Source of the DNA: Pseudomonas azotoformans
Lineage (GTDB): Bacteria > Pseudomonadota > Gammaproteobacteria > Pseudomonadales > Pseudomonadaceae
Direction: 5' to 3'
Assembly: GCF_001579805.1 (NCBI RefSeq)
Contig: NZ_CP014546.1
Span: 310,001-374,000, forward strand
DNA length: 64,000 bases
The notes under the pieces are model-generated. The model made no database searches. It saw only the letters and a list, made by a program, of their open reading frames with translations, and had not been told where the DNA came from. Below, one piece after another: positions 18,566-28,459 of this stretch (the first letter of the stretch is position 1; each line of letters begins with the position of its first letter). Made by a program: the position numbers and the translations under genes.

Positions 18566-19441
18566 ATGCCTGATCTGGAATCCCTGCAAGTCTTTCAAGC
18601 CCTTAACCGCTCGCCCAATGCACGCCTCGAAGCGTGCGCCGAGCTCGGTGACGGCTTGTCTGCAGCCTTGTGGAGCAACCATCACGATGCCCAGGATTAC
18701 CAGGCGCCCAGCCATCACACCTTGTCCTGCTACATCGGCGGCGGCACCGGCACCTTTCGGCGCGACCGGCCCGGCACCAAGGGCGGGCCCGACAAGCTGT
18801 GCATCCTGCCCGCCGAGCATCAGTCGGCCTGGGTGATCAACGGCGAAATCCGCCTGGCCCACGTGTACTTCAGCCCGGAGCAATTCGCCCTCGGCTGCGT
18901 CACCCTGCTCGACCGCGAACCGCGCACCCTGCAACTGCGCGAAAGCACCTTCCTGGAAGACGCCAGCCAGGCCCGGCGCTTTCACCAGTTGATCGCGCTG
19001 AACTGGCACGAACCCGCCGAGCGCCTGCTGACCAGCAGCCTGGCCCACGAAATGCTCAGCCACACCCTGCTCAGCCAGGTCGGCGCCCGCGAGGGGCTGC
19101 GGTTGAAAGGCGGGCTGGCGGCGCATCAGCGACGGCTGTTGGTGGAGTACATCGACCAGCATCTGGAAGACCCGATCAGCCTGGGCCAGTTGGCCGGGAT
19201 GTGCGCGCTGTCGGAATACCATTTCGCGCGGATGTTCCGCCAAAGCTTCGGCCTGCCGCCCCATCAGTACGTGTTGGCCCGCCGACTGACCCGCGCCCAG
19301 GCCCTATTGCGCAGGGGCGCCCTGCCCTTGAGTGAAATCGCCTTGATGTGCGGTTTCTCCAGCGCCAGCCACTTCACCCATCGCTTCCGCCAAGCCATGG
19401 GCGCCACGCCCGGCGAGTACCGACAGGCGTTCTGCGCCTAG
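18566..19441 (+). CDS. AraC-family transcriptional regulator
   Basis: This 291-residue regulator has an N-terminal cupin-like sensing part with a [10 protein letters not shown]...[10 protein letters not shown] segment, and a C-terminal pair of AraC helix-turn-helix motifs from about residue 190 ([20 protein letters not shown] and [20 protein letters not shown]). It is divergent from the EamA transporter, with a 138-base gap. Its last four bases overlap the convergent LuxR-type gene. The inducer is unknown. Confidence 0.92.
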   Translation: MPDLESLQVFQALNRSPNARLEACAELGDGLSAALWSNHHDAQDYQAPSHHTLSCYIGGGTGTFRRDRPGTKGGPDKLCILPAEHQSAWVINGEIRLAHVYFSPEQFALGCVTLLDREPRTLQLRESTFLEDASQARRFHQLIALNWHEPAERLLTSSLAHEMLSHTLLSQVGAREGLRLKGGLAAHQRRLLVEYIDQHLEDPISLGQLAGMCALSEYHFARMFRQSFGLPPHQYVLARRLTRAQALLRRGALPLSEIALMCGFSSASHFTHRFRQAMGATPGEYRQAFCA

Positions 19442-21939
19442 GTCATCAACCCCAACGTCTTGGCCTTGGCCACCGCTTGCGTGCGCCGCTCCACGCCGAG
19501 CTTGCTGTGGATACGCCGCGCGTGGGTCTTGACCGTATGCAGGGAGATGAACAGCCGGTCGGCGATTTCCAGGTTGGAATAGCCCAGGGCGATCAACTGC
19601 AGCACTTCCAGTTCACGCTGGCTGAGTGGGCTCTCTACCGCTCCCGACGCTGGCGTTTGCGGCTCCATGCCCAGCTCGCTCAATAACCCCGGCGAGCGCA
19701 AGCGCAGCTCGCGAACCGCCTGCTGCACCTGGCAGCGTGCCGCCAGCGCCAGCCCGGTTTGCAGCGAGCGGCGCGCCAGCGCGGAATCACCGATTTGCCA
19801 GGCCACTTCGCCCAGCACCAAGTGCAACTCGGTTTCCAGGCAGAGCATGCCGCGCTGGCGGGTGGTGTCCAGCAAGGCCGTGAGCCGCGCCACTGGCTGA
19901 TCGGCGCAACCCAGTTTCACTTCCGCCAGCACCAGCAGGTACTCCAGACGTGGCACCAACTCCAAGGTGGCGGGGGGCGCCTGCCGGGCCTGAGGCCCAC
20001 GGAAGTGGCGAAGCACACGGCGCACCGCCTCCACCGTCAGTTCGGCACGCCCCTGCTGCAACCAGAAATGCCCGCTGACCAGCAGCAACACCGCGCGGTA
20101 CACCGTGTCGGGCACCTGACGCTGTTGCATCAGCCGCTCGGCATCGCGCAGCTGCACAAAGGCCTGGGCGTAATCGCCACGGTTGGCGGCCAGCAGGGCC
20201 AGGCCGAGAAATCCGTAAAGTACGCGTTTGTCCTGGCTGTGCAGGCACATCTTCAAGCCCGCCTCGAAACACTCGGCCGCCAGGCTGTCCTGCCCTTGCC
20301 GCAACGCCAAGTGCCCACGCCGCAGGGCAATGCGCCCGACCAAGGGCCCGGCCTTGAGGCGCTGCTTGAGCAACATCGCCTGCATATTTTCCAGCAGGCT
20401 TTGCGCCCGATAAGGGGCGCCACGCTGCTCCAGCAGTTGCGCGTGGTCCAACTCCAACAAGGCTTCGAGCAGCAACGAGCCGTGGGAACGTGCCAAGCAC
20501 AAGGCTTCGCGACTCAGGGCTTGGGCAACGTCCAGTTCACCGCGCAGCAAGGCTTGCTGGGTCAGGCCCGAAAGGCACATCAACCGCGACGTCCAAGCGC
20601 TGTCGGGCAAGGCTTGCAGCGCTTCCAGAAAATGCTCGCGAGAGCGCTCGGCATCACCGCCCAGATGCAGCAACCAGCCCCACTGCGCCTGCCAGCGCGC
20701 CAGCAGGTAGCGCTGTTGCGCCGCCGTCGGTTGCGGCGCGAAGCGTGCCAGTTGATGGATGCATTGCGCGGCTTGCTCGAAGCGCCCGGCGAACAGCAAC
20801 GCCGCCGTCAGCAACCCGACCAATTGCGCCGAGCCGAGCATCAGCTCATCACCCTGCTGTTCATGCAGGCGCAACAGCAGCATCGCGTTCTGCTGGCGGA
20901 ACAAGTCTTCAAAACTGAAGTGCTGCAACAGGCTCACCGCCACTTCGTATTCTTCGGCGAGCAAGGCTTGTTCAAACGCGGCCTGCCAGTCCTGTTCGGC
21001 GGTGAACCATTGGCAGGCGCGGCGATGCCATGAACGCTTGGCTGGCCAGGGCTCGTCACGCAGCAAATCGGCGAGGGGTGGAAAGACCTGCAGCCACTCG
21101 GTGTCTTCCCAAGGCTGGATAAACGCGCCGAGGGCTTGCAGATCGTGCAAGTACTGATCGCCGTCGCCAAAGCCGAACAGGTGCTCGCACAACCCTGCGT
21201 TGAAACGCGGCAGATGCGCCAGCACGCGCCAGGCTTCGGCCAGCTCGGCTGGCAAGGTGCTGAACAGCTCGTGTTGCAGGTAATCGAGCAAGGTCTTTTC
21301 CGGGTGGCCGTCCCCCAGCAAGGCGATGCGCGTACCGGCACACCAGCCGGCACTGAACTGCAACACGCTGTCGACGGACTGCCCCGGCGCATGAATGAGC
21401 AATTGCTGGACCTCGGCAGGGCTGAACGCCAAGTCTGCGCCAAACTCCAGCAGCTCATCGTCCAGCAGCAACCTCGGCCAATTGCACAGCGGGCGACGCC
21501 GCGCGCCCAGCCACCAGGTCAGGGCCGGGCTGCTGGCAGTGAGCAGGCGATCCAGCAAGGCGTCGGTGTCCGGCGCGGGCAAGCGGCAGAAGTCATCGAG
21601 GAACACCCACGCCGGGGCCTGCCAACGCGCAAGGTCCGACAGCAGGGTCGCCTCATCGGTGAACGGCAAACCCAGGTTCTGCGCCAAGCGCTGGCAAAGA
21701 TCGAGGGGGCTCAGGGCAACACCATTGAGCGGCAACCAGTACACCGGGCAATCCTTGGGTGCCTGCAACGCGCACTCGGCGAGCAGCGCGCTCTTGCCAC
21801 TGCCGCCGGGCGCGCACAGCAACTTGACCCTGACCCGCGCCACCAGCAAAGGCTCGGCCAAGCGTGGGCGCAACAAATGATGGGCGGACAGCCGAGGCAT
21901 GAATCCAGGACGGTCCAGGCAGCGTGTCATGGCGGTCAT
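19438..21939 (-). CDS. MalT-like large ATP-binding LuxR regulator
   Basis: This 833-residue LAL-type (MalT family) regulator has an N-terminal STAND-type ATPase with Walker A GGSGKS (residues 45-50) and the Walker B-like VFLDDF. A long alpha-helical TPR-like middle follows. The C-terminal LuxR helix-turn-helix is [18 protein letters not shown] with [18 protein letters not shown]. The start has AGGA seven bases upstream. It lies downstream of a DUF1302/DUF1329 pair in the same orientation and separated by a terminator; regulators of this type are commonly found beside that pair in pseudomonads, so they are its likely target. Confidence 0.9.
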   Translation of the reverse strand: MTAMTRCLDRPGFMPRLSAHHLLRPRLAEPLLVARVRVKLLCAPGGSGKSALLAECALQAPKDCPVYWLPLNGVALSPLDLCQRLAQNLGLPFTDEATLLSDLARWQAPAWVFLDDFCRLPAPDTDALLDRLLTASSPALTWWLGARRRPLCNWPRLLLDDELLEFGADLAFSPAEVQQLLIHAPGQSVDSVLQFSAGWCAGTRIALLGDGHPEKTLLDYLQHELFSTLPAELAEAWRVLAHLPRFNAGLCEHLFGFGDGDQYLHDLQALGAFIQPWEDTEWLQVFPPLADLLRDEPWPAKRSWHRRACQWFTAEQDWQAAFEQALLAEEYEVAVSLLQHFSFEDLFRQQNAMLLLRLHEQQGDELMLGSAQLVGLLTAALLFAGRFEQAAQCIHQLARFAPQPTAAQQRYLLARWQAQWGWLLHLGGDAERSREHFLEALQALPDSAWTSRLMCLSGLTQQALLRGELDVAQALSREALCLARSHGSLLLEALLELDHAQLLEQRGAPYRAQSLLENMQAMLLKQRLKAGPLVGRIALRRGHLALRQGQDSLAAECFEAGLKMCLHSQDKRVLYGFLGLALLAANRGDYAQAFVQLRDAERLMQQRQVPDTVYRAVLLLVSGHFWLQQGRAELTVEAVRRVLRHFRGPQARQAPPATLELVPRLEYLLVLAEVKLGCADQPVARLTALLDTTRQRGMLCLETELHLVLGEVAWQIGDSALARRSLQTGLALAARCQVQQAVRELRLRSPGLLSELGMEPQTPASGAVESPLSQRELEVLQLIALGYSNLEIADRLFISLHTVKTHARRIHSKLGVERRTQAVAKAKTLGLMT

Positions 21940-22040
21940 TGCTGCATCCTGCTTTTTTATTGTTATGCAACGTGGCGCCTACCCTAGTCCTGTGGTCGGC
22001 GGTTGTTGAAGAAGTATTCAGCGGGGTGATTGGCGGGCAT

Positions 22041-22070
22041 AAAAAAGCCGGGAGCCTAAAGGGTCCCGGC
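22041..22070 (-). terminator. Terminator after the DUF1329 gene
   Basis: GCCGGGA and TCCCGGC form a stem followed on the minus strand by TTTTTT. It separates the DUF1302-DUF1329 transcript from the LuxR-type gene. Confidence 0.85.
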
Positions 22071-22085
22071 CAGATCAAAGGGTGA

Positions 22086-23444
22086 TCAGCGAACCCCTTC
22101 GGCCCTCAACGCTGCCGGGGTGTAATCGGCCGCCTTGGCCGCGAAACCGAACATAAAGCTGCTCTTCTCCTCGTTTTTCATGCCCAACGCGATGTAGCGC
22201 CCGGCGATGATGTCGTAGAGGGTTTCCACGGTGTAGGCCGGGGTCTGGTGGTCGTAATAGAACTGCGCATGACCTTCGGCGACACGCCACAGTTGGCCAC
22301 GGCCGTCGTAGTGATCCACCAGCGCCACCTGCCAGCTGTCTTCATCGATGTACATGTGGCGCTTGGCGTAGATGTGCCGCTCACTCGGCTTGACCGTGCC
22401 GACCACTTCCCACACGCGGTGCAGCTCATAGCGGGTCAGGTCCTGGTTGATGTGGCCAGCCTTGATGATGTCGTCGTACTTGAGGGTCGGCTGGTCAAGC
22501 TTGTAGCTGTTGTAGGGGATGTACATCTCTTTCTTGCCCACCAGCTTCCAGTCGTAGCGGTCCGGGGCGCCGGAGAACATGTCGAAGTTGTCCGAGGTGC
22601 GCAGGCCGTCGGAGGCGGTGCCCGGCCCGTCATACGCCACTTGCGGCGCGCGGCGCACGCGACGCTGGCCGGCGTTGTAGATCCACGCCAGGCGCGGCTC
22701 CTTCACTTGGTCGAGGGTTTCATGCACCAGCAGCACATTGCCCGCCAGGCGCGCCGGGGCCGTCACCGACTGCTTGAAGAAGGTCAGCACGTTGGCCGCC
22801 TTGGCCGGGTCCATGTCCGGGATCAATTGCGGCACCGCCACTTCCTCTTCGAAGCGGATCGGCGTGTAGCTGCCGTTGGTCTGCGGCGTGGCCTGGGTGA
22901 TGATGCGGCGCAAATTGCCGCCGTGGTAGCGGGTGATGTGGTTCCACAGCACTTCCACGCCATTCTTCGGAATCGGGAACGCGTAATAGCGATTACCGGT
23001 GAAACCTTCCAGGCCATTGCCGTCATTGATCGGCTTGACGTTCAGCGCGCTGCGCTTGATCGATTCGTAGATCTCCGGTGGCAGGTTGACCGTACGGTGG
23101 GTTGGGTACACCGGGATCTTGTAGGTCTCGGGGTAGCGTTTGAACATCGCCACCTGGCCGTCGGAGAGTTTGCCCTTGTATTTGTCGACGGTGGCCGCGG
23201 TGATCACGAACAGCGGTTTTTCACTGGCGAACGGGTCGGCCAGGAAGCCCTTGCTGTCCACGGCGCCGGCGTTTTTCGGGATGCCACCGGTCCAGGCCGG
23301 GATCGAGCCGTCGGCGTTGCCGGCTTTTTCGGCGCCCACCGGGGTCAAGGTGGTGCCGAGCTTGGCCGCCTCTTCCGGCGACACCGCTGCCATCACGTGG
23401 GTGGCCAACAGGCTGAGGGCCAACACTGCAATTGTCTTACGCAT
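22086..23444 (-). CDS. DUF1329 outer-membrane-associated protein
   Basis: This 452-residue protein of the DUF1329 family has a signal peptide (MRKTIAVLALSLLATHVMA) and begins its mature part VSPEEAAKLGTTLTPVGAEKAGN, the usual family start. DUF1329 proteins have a LolB-like fold and are almost always paired with a DUF1302 protein, as here; a role in export or uptake of hydrophobic compounds has been suggested but not settled. It starts 26 bases after the DUF1302 gene in the same operon. Confidence 0.9.
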   Translation of the reverse strand: MRKTIAVLALSLLATHVMAAVSPEEAAKLGTTLTPVGAEKAGNADGSIPAWTGGIPKNAGAVDSKGFLADPFASEKPLFVITAATVDKYKGKLSDGQVAMFKRYPETYKIPVYPTHRTVNLPPEIYESIKRSALNVKPINDGNGLEGFTGNRYYAFPIPKNGVEVLWNHITRYHGGNLRRIITQATPQTNGSYTPIRFEEEVAVPQLIPDMDPAKAANVLTFFKQSVTAPARLAGNVLLVHETLDQVKEPRLAWIYNAGQRRVRRAPQVAYDGPGTASDGLRTSDNFDMFSGAPDRYDWKLVGKKEMYIPYNSYKLDQPTLKYDDIIKAGHINQDLTRYELHRVWEVVGTVKPSERHIYAKRHMYIDEDSWQVALVDHYDGRGQLWRVAEGHAQFYYDHQTPAYTVETLYDIIAGRYIALGMKNEEKSSFMFGFAAKAADYTPAALRAEGVR

Positions 23445-23470
23445 GGATGCTTGTCCTTCTTTAAGCCAGG

Positions 23471-25261
23471 TCAGAAGTTCGCGCCGAAGCTGAGGGCGAG
23501 GAAGTCGCGGTCGGTCAGGGTGTTGTAGTCGCCGCCGAAAAAGTCGGTGTAGCTCAGGCTGGCGGTGTAGGTGCTGCGGTAGTCCGCGTCCACGCCGATG
23601 CTGATGGCCTTGGCGCCTTTGTTGAACAGGCCGTTGGGCCCGTAGCCGGCCACGTCATGGGACCAGGACAGGTTGGGCTTGAGGTTCACCCCGAAAATCG
23701 CGTTGTTGTAGTCAAGGATCGCCCGCGCGCGGTAACCCCAGGAATTGGCGGTGACGAAACCATCGGTGTCACCTTGGAAACCATAGGCACCGTAGACCGA
23801 GTCGCGGCCGTAGCGCAGTTTGGATTTGTCTTCCAGCCCACCGACATGCACGTACGCAGCCTCGCCTACCAGCGTCAGGCGTTCGGCGCCCAGCACCTGA
23901 TCGAAGAACTGGGTCATGGTGCTTTGGATCTGGGTGATTTCCTTGCGGCGGTAGCCTTTGTTGTCGTCGCCGAAGTTGCTGCGGATTGGCGAGGCCAGTT
24001 GGCCGGAGGTCGGGTTGACCAGCGCCAGGGTCAGGTCGGTGGTGTTGAGTTGCACCGGGGCATTGGGGCGGTAGCTGATCTCGCCGGTCCACGCCGTGCC
24101 GGTGGGCAAGGTGGTGGAGAAGCTCGCACCGAACAGGCGGATGTCTTCCGGGTAGTCGAGGTAATACTGGCCACGACCGAGCATCGTGCTGGTGACCAGC
24201 CCATCACCGGTGCCAGGTCGCAGGAAGTTGGCAAGGTTACGGATGGAATCCATCGTCGTTGCGTTGGAGTTGTTGGTGATCGTGCCCACCGTCGGCGTGC
24301 GGCTGTGGTAGTTCATGAAGTACAGGCCGTACTCGGTATCATCCCCGAGCCAGCGCAACGCGGTACCGAATTGGCCGGAATCGCGTGCATCACGGTCACG
24401 CGCGCGCTGCACAATCACGCCTTCGGGAGTCACTTCGAAGCCTTGGCCAAACCGTGCCGCCACTGGCTGCAACGGCGCAATCGCCGGGCTACCCACCGTG
24501 TAGTTGCCATTACAGCCATGCGCCGCTACATCCCCACCAAAAAATGTGCCGCAGTTATCCAGTACGGTATTTTCCCAGTTCAGTTGGTAAAAACCTTCCA
24601 CTGTCAGTTGGTTGGTCAAGCTCTGGGAGGCGAACAGCATGTTCACCGGAATCAGCCCTTCCTTGATCTCCGCACCGGGGCGGCGGAAGGCTGAGACGTC
24701 GATGGGGTTGATGCTGTTGATGGAGTTACCGATAAAGGTACTTTCGCCCCAGCTGACCACTTGCTTGCCGAGGCGCACGTTGCCCGGTTGGTCGCCAATG
24801 GAATAGTTGTGATAGACGAAGGCATCGAGCAATTCGTAGCCGGAGGAACGTGCGCCCTCATCGCGGTGGTGATTGCTGATCTGTTTGAATTCGCGATCTT
24901 CATCCTGCAACTCGAAGTCGTACCAGTACTTGCCACGCACGAACACGCCGCTGTCGCCGTACTTGAGTTCCAGGTCGTGAATACCTTTGAAGATCTTGGA
25001 GAAGGTCTCGCCCTTCTTGAAATTCAAGCGCCCGTCATCCCCGGTAGACGCCTGGCCAGTGCCGCCATTGACGGTGCCCACCAGCTTTTTATCGGCGTCG
25101 CGCATGCCCCAGCTCGCGCCCACCGACAGCGAGGAATCGAATTGCCCTTCGATCTCGCCAATGTTGAATGAAACAGCCTGTGCCTGGGCACAGCACCCCA
25201 ACGCAACCGCAGCGGCCAGCGCCTGTGGCCTGAAGATGGCGCGCATTGTTGTTCTTGTCAT
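23471..25261 (-). CDS. DUF1302 beta-barrel-like outer membrane protein
   Basis: This protein of about 597 residues belongs to the DUF1302 family. It has a signal peptide ending near CCAQAQA and a mature part rich in alternating, aromatic-ended strands that closes with a C-terminal Phe (SFGANF), as expected of an outer membrane beta-barrel. The frame opens 204 bases further upstream, but the ATG at 25261 gives a normal signal peptide; a second ATG five codons later is possible. It is the first gene of the pair with DUF1329, and its promoter should lie in the following non-coding region. Confidence 0.88.
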   Translation of the reverse strand: MTRTTMRAIFRPQALAAAVALGCCAQAQAVSFNIGEIEGQFDSSLSVGASWGMRDADKKLVGTVNGGTGQASTGDDGRLNFKKGETFSKIFKGIHDLELKYGDSGVFVRGKYWYDFELQDEDREFKQISNHHRDEGARSSGYELLDAFVYHNYSIGDQPGNVRLGKQVVSWGESTFIGNSINSINPIDVSAFRRPGAEIKEGLIPVNMLFASQSLTNQLTVEGFYQLNWENTVLDNCGTFFGGDVAAHGCNGNYTVGSPAIAPLQPVAARFGQGFEVTPEGVIVQRARDRDARDSGQFGTALRWLGDDTEYGLYFMNYHSRTPTVGTITNNSNATTMDSIRNLANFLRPGTGDGLVTSTMLGRGQYYLDYPEDIRLFGASFSTTLPTGTAWTGEISYRPNAPVQLNTTDLTLALVNPTSGQLASPIRSNFGDDNKGYRRKEITQIQSTMTQFFDQVLGAERLTLVGEAAYVHVGGLEDKSKLRYGRDSVYGAYGFQGDTDGFVTANSWGYRARAILDYNNAIFGVNLKPNLSWSHDVAGYGPNGLFNKGAKAISIGVDADYRSTYTASLSYTDFFGGDYNTLTDRDFLALSFGANF

Positions 25262-25446
25262 GCGTCTTCCCCGGTGAGTGACAGAAGGCCCCACCCTACT
25301 GCCGCCCATCAGGAGCGATAAGCGCACCAAGGAGGGATTCGTGTTGTCGCTCGAAAGGATGACAGGGCGCTCTGGCCTGGGCTTCGGGCACAGGCATGCA
25401 TTGGGTGGATGGTGGGTTATCAGGGGAATGTATGGAGGACCGCGCA

Positions 25447-25469
25447 ACTGTTGCTGATTGCGCAACAGT
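25447..25469. promoter_or_regulatory. Inverted repeat, possible regulator operator
   Basis: ACTGTTGC and GCAACAGT form a perfect dyad with a 7-base gap, about 180 bases upstream of the DUF1302 start. A LuxR/MalT-type or other dimeric regulator could bind here. Confidence 0.35.
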
Positions 25470-25522
25470 CCTTGTCACGAATCGGCATTACTCATTTTGT
25501 TACAAACGGCTATTCTTACCGG

Positions 25523-25682
25523 GCTTTCAGGGCAAACGGCCCGCTTCCACAACCGGAAGAAAAGCCAGATTCAAATGGATTGATGCCTTTTTTCAGTCTG
25601 TTACCGGTGTTCACTGACGTTGATTTGTCGCTCCTTGATCCAACGTCTTACTTCGGCCGCTGCCTATGCAGCGGCCTTTTTT
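25523..25682 (+). ncRNA. Candidate intergenic small RNA
   Basis: A plus-strand terminator with a 9-bp stem (GGCCGCTGC-CTAT-GCAGCGGCC) and six T residues lies at 25655-25682, although no plus-strand gene ends here. About 140 bases upstream is a possible promoter: TTACTC at 25488-25493, 17 bases, TATTCT at 25511-25516. A transcript of about 160 nucleotides would result. I do not recognise it as a known family. Confidence 0.4.
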
Positions 25683-25690
25683 ATGCCTGG

Positions 25691-25719
25691 AATAAAACGG
25701 GGCGCCCTCAGCGCCCCGT
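25691..25719 (-). terminator. Terminator after the SDR gene
   Basis: ACGGGGCGC and GCGCCCCGT form a perfect 9-bp stem, followed on the minus strand by TTTATT, 27 bases after the SDR stop. Confidence 0.85.
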
Positions 25720-25745
25720 AGCATTCAAGCTTTTTCAAGCAACGA

Positions 25746-26657
25746 TCACAGGCTGAATTTCTGCAAATTGGCCATCATCTCCTTCAACGCCTCGATGTTG
25801 TCCTTGGGGTGAGCCGCTCCTTCGAAGTCGCAAATCTGCTGCCAATGCGCCGCCACGTCATCGGGCGAGAAGCCCGCTTGCGGATCAAAGCCCACGCCCA
25901 GGCTGCGCTCCCAGCGGGTTTTGCCGATCCAGCCGCCGCCCACCTCAAACAACCCCGAGGTTTCCTGGCAGGCTTCGCTGCCCAGGTACACCACCAATGG
26001 GCTGACCAACTCCGGCTTGAGGCGCTCGAACACCTGCGGCGGGATCAAGCCTTCGGTCATGCGCGTACCACCGGTTGGGGCGATGGCGTTGACCAGGATG
26101 TTGTTCTTGCGACCTTCCAGCGCCAGGGTGCGCGTCAGTCCATACAGGCCCAGCTTGGCCATGCCGTAGTTGGACTGGCCGAAGTTACCGTAGATGCCCG
26201 AGGTGGACGCGGTGAAGATCACCCGCCCGTAACCTTGCTCGCGCAGATGGGGCCAGGCGGCGCGGGTGACTTTGTAGGCGCCCTCGACATGCACCCGGTA
26301 AACCAGGTCCCAGTCGCTGTCGTCCATTTTATGGAAGGTCTTGTCGCGCAGGATGCCGGCGTTGTTGACCACCACGTCGATACGGCCAAAGGCGTCGAGG
26401 GCGTTCTGCACGATCTTGTCACCGTCGGTGACAGAGTCATGGTTGGCTTCGGCGATACCACCGGCTTCGCGGATCTGCGCCACCACACGGTCGGCAGCCG
26501 AAGCATTGGCGCCTTCGCCCTGGGTGGAACCGCCCAGATCGTTGACCAGCACCTTGGCGCCATGTTTGGCGAACAGCAGCGCATGCGCCCGGCCCAACCC
26601 GCCGCCGGCACCGGTGACGATCACGACCTTATCCTGGAACTGCACTGACTGACTCAT
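25746..26657 (-). CDS. SDR oxidoreductase, 3-hydroxyacyl-CoA dehydrogenase-like
   Basis: This 303-residue short-chain dehydrogenase has TGAGGGLGRAHA (cofactor binding, near residue 15), NNAG, and the YGMAK catalytic Tyr-Lys pair. The NDLGGSTQGEG segment and extra C-terminal length (GFDPQAGFSPDDVAAHW) resemble the dehydrogenase part of peroxisomal multifunctional enzyme type 2, which acts on 3-hydroxyacyl-CoA. The ATG at 26657 has a GGAG site. It is the last gene of a three-gene operon with an alpha/beta hydrolase and a class II aldolase-like protein, so an uncharacterised degradative pathway is likely. Confidence 0.9.
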   Translation of the reverse strand: MSQSVQFQDKVVIVTGAGGGLGRAHALLFAKHGAKVLVNDLGGSTQGEGANASAADRVVAQIREAGGIAEANHDSVTDGDKIVQNALDAFGRIDVVVNNAGILRDKTFHKMDDSDWDLVYRVHVEGAYKVTRAAWPHLREQGYGRVIFTASTSGIYGNFGQSNYGMAKLGLYGLTRTLALEGRKNNILVNAIAPTGGTRMTEGLIPPQVFERLKPELVSPLVVYLGSEACQETSGLFEVGGGWIGKTRWERSLGVGFDPQAGFSPDDVAAHWQQICDFEGAAHPKDNIEALKEMMANLQKFSL

Positions 26658-26774
26658 ACCGAACTCCAAAGGCGACAATGGGAATGGGTCGAGTGTCAGG
26701 CACGGGGGCTTTGGTCACAATAAAGCCGGCCAGGGCTGAATGGTGCTCGATAAGGCTGGGGGATAATCGTCAGC

Positions 26775-27677
26775 TCAGGAATAGGCCAATCGGGGTGCCG
26801 GTTGCCCAATCCGATCACGGAACGCCAGGTAGTGCTTGAGCACCTGAACCGGCGCCTCGATCTGCGGGTAGTGGCCGATATTGGCCAGCAGCACCGTGTC
26901 GGCGTGGGGCACCAACTCGCGGTAACGCTCTACCATATGAGCGCCGGAGATCGGGTCGATCTCGCCATCGATCACCCGCAGTGGCACTTCATCCTGTTGC
27001 ATCGCCGCCACCCAACGCTCACGCATACGCCTGCGTTGAGGGATGTAGGCAATGAGTTTGTGCAGGATGCGCGTGCCTTCATGGCAGTCGATCAAACTCC
27101 AGAAATCATCCAGGGCGCTTTCGCTGGGGCGAGTGTTGGGGCCGAAGATCTGGCTGAAACTGTTCGCCAGGGCATTGCGCCCAAAGGCACGGCCGATCAT
27201 CCAGCCCAGCGGGCTGAGCAAGAGTTTTTGCACCAATGCCGGGCGATGGGTTTCGGGAAACAAGCCGCCGTTGAGAAACACGCAGCTGGCCATCTGAAAG
27301 CGACTCTCGTAGTGCCGGGCCAGCAGTTCCTGGGCGACGCTGTCACCGTAGTCGTGGGCCAGCACATGCACCGGCTGCTCCACGCGCAGATGTTCCAGCA
27401 GGGCTTGTTGCAAATCCGCTTGTTCCAGCAGGCAATAACCGTGGTCGAGTGGCTTGGCCGAGTCACCAAAACCGAGCATGTCGCAGGCAATCACCAGGTT
27501 GCGTTGGGCCAGGGGCTGCCACAGGTAGTGCCAGTCCCAGCTGGCGGTGGGAAAGCCATGGATCAGCAGCAACGGTTCGCCCTGCCCCGCCACCCAATAA
27601 CGGATGGTGCGGCCGTGGAAGTCGAACGTCTGGCTGCGTTTGCGCCAGGCTCTCAGCGGGATCTCGGCGAGTGGCAT
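26775..27677 (-). CDS. Alpha/beta hydrolase, epoxide hydrolase/dehalogenase-like
   Basis: This 300-residue alpha/beta hydrolase has the oxyanion motif HGFPTASWDW and the nucleophile elbow AHDYGDSVA with aspartate as nucleophile, as in haloalkane dehalogenases and epoxide hydrolases; the catalytic histidine is in NIGHYPQIE. Acidic Asp at DGEIDPI fits the triad. It has no signal peptide. It overlaps the upstream aldolase gene by one base, so the two are translationally coupled. The substrate is unknown. Confidence 0.9.
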   Translation of the reverse strand: MPLAEIPLRAWRKRSQTFDFHGRTIRYWVAGQGEPLLLIHGFPTASWDWHYLWQPLAQRNLVIACDMLGFGDSAKPLDHGYCLLEQADLQQALLEHLRVEQPVHVLAHDYGDSVAQELLARHYESRFQMASCVFLNGGLFPETHRPALVQKLLLSPLGWMIGRAFGRNALANSFSQIFGPNTRPSESALDDFWSLIDCHEGTRILHKLIAYIPQRRRMRERWVAAMQQDEVPLRVIDGEIDPISGAHMVERYRELVPHADTVLLANIGHYPQIEAPVQVLKHYLAFRDRIGQPAPRLAYS

Positions 27678-28459
27678 CAGCTTCTATACCCAGGGTCTTG
27701 AGTGTCCAGCTTGCGCAGCAACGCCGGCCAGGCCAGCGCGCCCCCCATACCTTGTGCGCTCTTTGTGACAGCCGCCACCATTGCCTTGGCGCCAGCGAGA
27801 ATCTGTGGGCCGATGCCGATCAATTCAGCACCACCGTTTTGCGCCAGCACCTGGATGTCGCAGGCGCGCTGGAACGTGAACATCATCAGGAAGGTGTCGG
27901 CGATGGTGCTGCCGCAGGTCAGCAGGCCATGGTTGTGCAGCATGAGGAAATTGTTGTCGCCCAGATCGGCCTGCAGGCGGGCCTTCTCTTCGTGATTCAG
28001 CGCCACACCTTCGTAGGCGTGATAGGCCAGGCTCGACAGCACGAATATCGATTGCTGGCTGATCGGCAACACGCCTTGCTTCTGCGCCGCCACCGCAACA
28101 CCGGCAGCGGTGTGGGTGTGCAGCACGCAGGTTACGTCGTGGCGCACTTCGTGGATGGCGCTGTGGATGGTGTAGCCCGCCGGATTGATCTCGTAGGGGC
28201 TGTCCATCAGCTTGTTGCCGGCCTGGTCGACCTTGACCAGGCTCGACGCAGTGATCTCGTGGAACATGAGGCCATAGGGGTTGATCAGGAAATCATCAGT
28301 GCCCGGCACCTTGGCCGAGATGTGGGTGAAGATCAGGTCATCCCAACCATGCATCGCCACCAGGCGGTAGCAGGCAGCCAGGTCGACACGGGTCTGCCAT
28401 TCGGCAGCGCTGACCTGATCTTTGACATTCTGTGGCGATAGAACGGGGGCTAGGCTCAC
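27677..28459 (-). CDS. Class II aldolase/adducin-family protein
   Basis: This 260-residue protein is of the class II aldolase/adducin N-terminal family, zinc enzymes that cleave or isomerise phosphosugars and related compounds. Metal-binding histidines are visible in LHTHTAAGVAVAA and HNHGLL. It starts with GTG, eight bases after a strong AAGGAGG. It is the first gene of the aldolase-hydrolase-SDR operon. Adducin-like members without a known substrate are frequent, so the reaction is left open. Confidence 0.9.
   Translation of the reverse strand: MSLAPVLSPQNVKDQVSAAEWQTRVDLAACYRLVAMHGWDDLIFTHISAKVPGTDDFLINPYGLMFHEITASSLVKVDQAGNKLMDSPYEINPAGYTIHSAIHEVRHDVTCVLHTHTAAGVAVAAQKQGVLPISQQSIFVLSSLAYHAYEGVALNHEEKARLQADLGDNNFLMLHNHGLLTCGSTIADTFLMMFTFQRACDIQVLAQNGGAELIGIGPQILAGAKAMVAAVTKSAQGMGGALAWPALLRKLDTQDPGYRS

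Larger units (their letters stand above)
25262..25745. other. Non-coding region with dyad, candidate sRNA and two terminators
   Basis: This 484-base gap holds the presumed DUF1302 promoter (minus strand), a perfect 8-bp inverted repeat (25447-25454 and 25462-25469), a plus-strand candidate small RNA (25523-25682) with its own terminator, and the terminator of the SDR gene on the minus strand (25691-25719). ORFs in it lack ribosome sites. Confidence 0.6.

Noticed and set aside
18428..19264. 279-codon N-terminal extension of the EamA transporter
   Set aside because: It runs antisense through the AraC gene; the internal ATG at 18427 has a ribosome site and gives a normal EamA protein.
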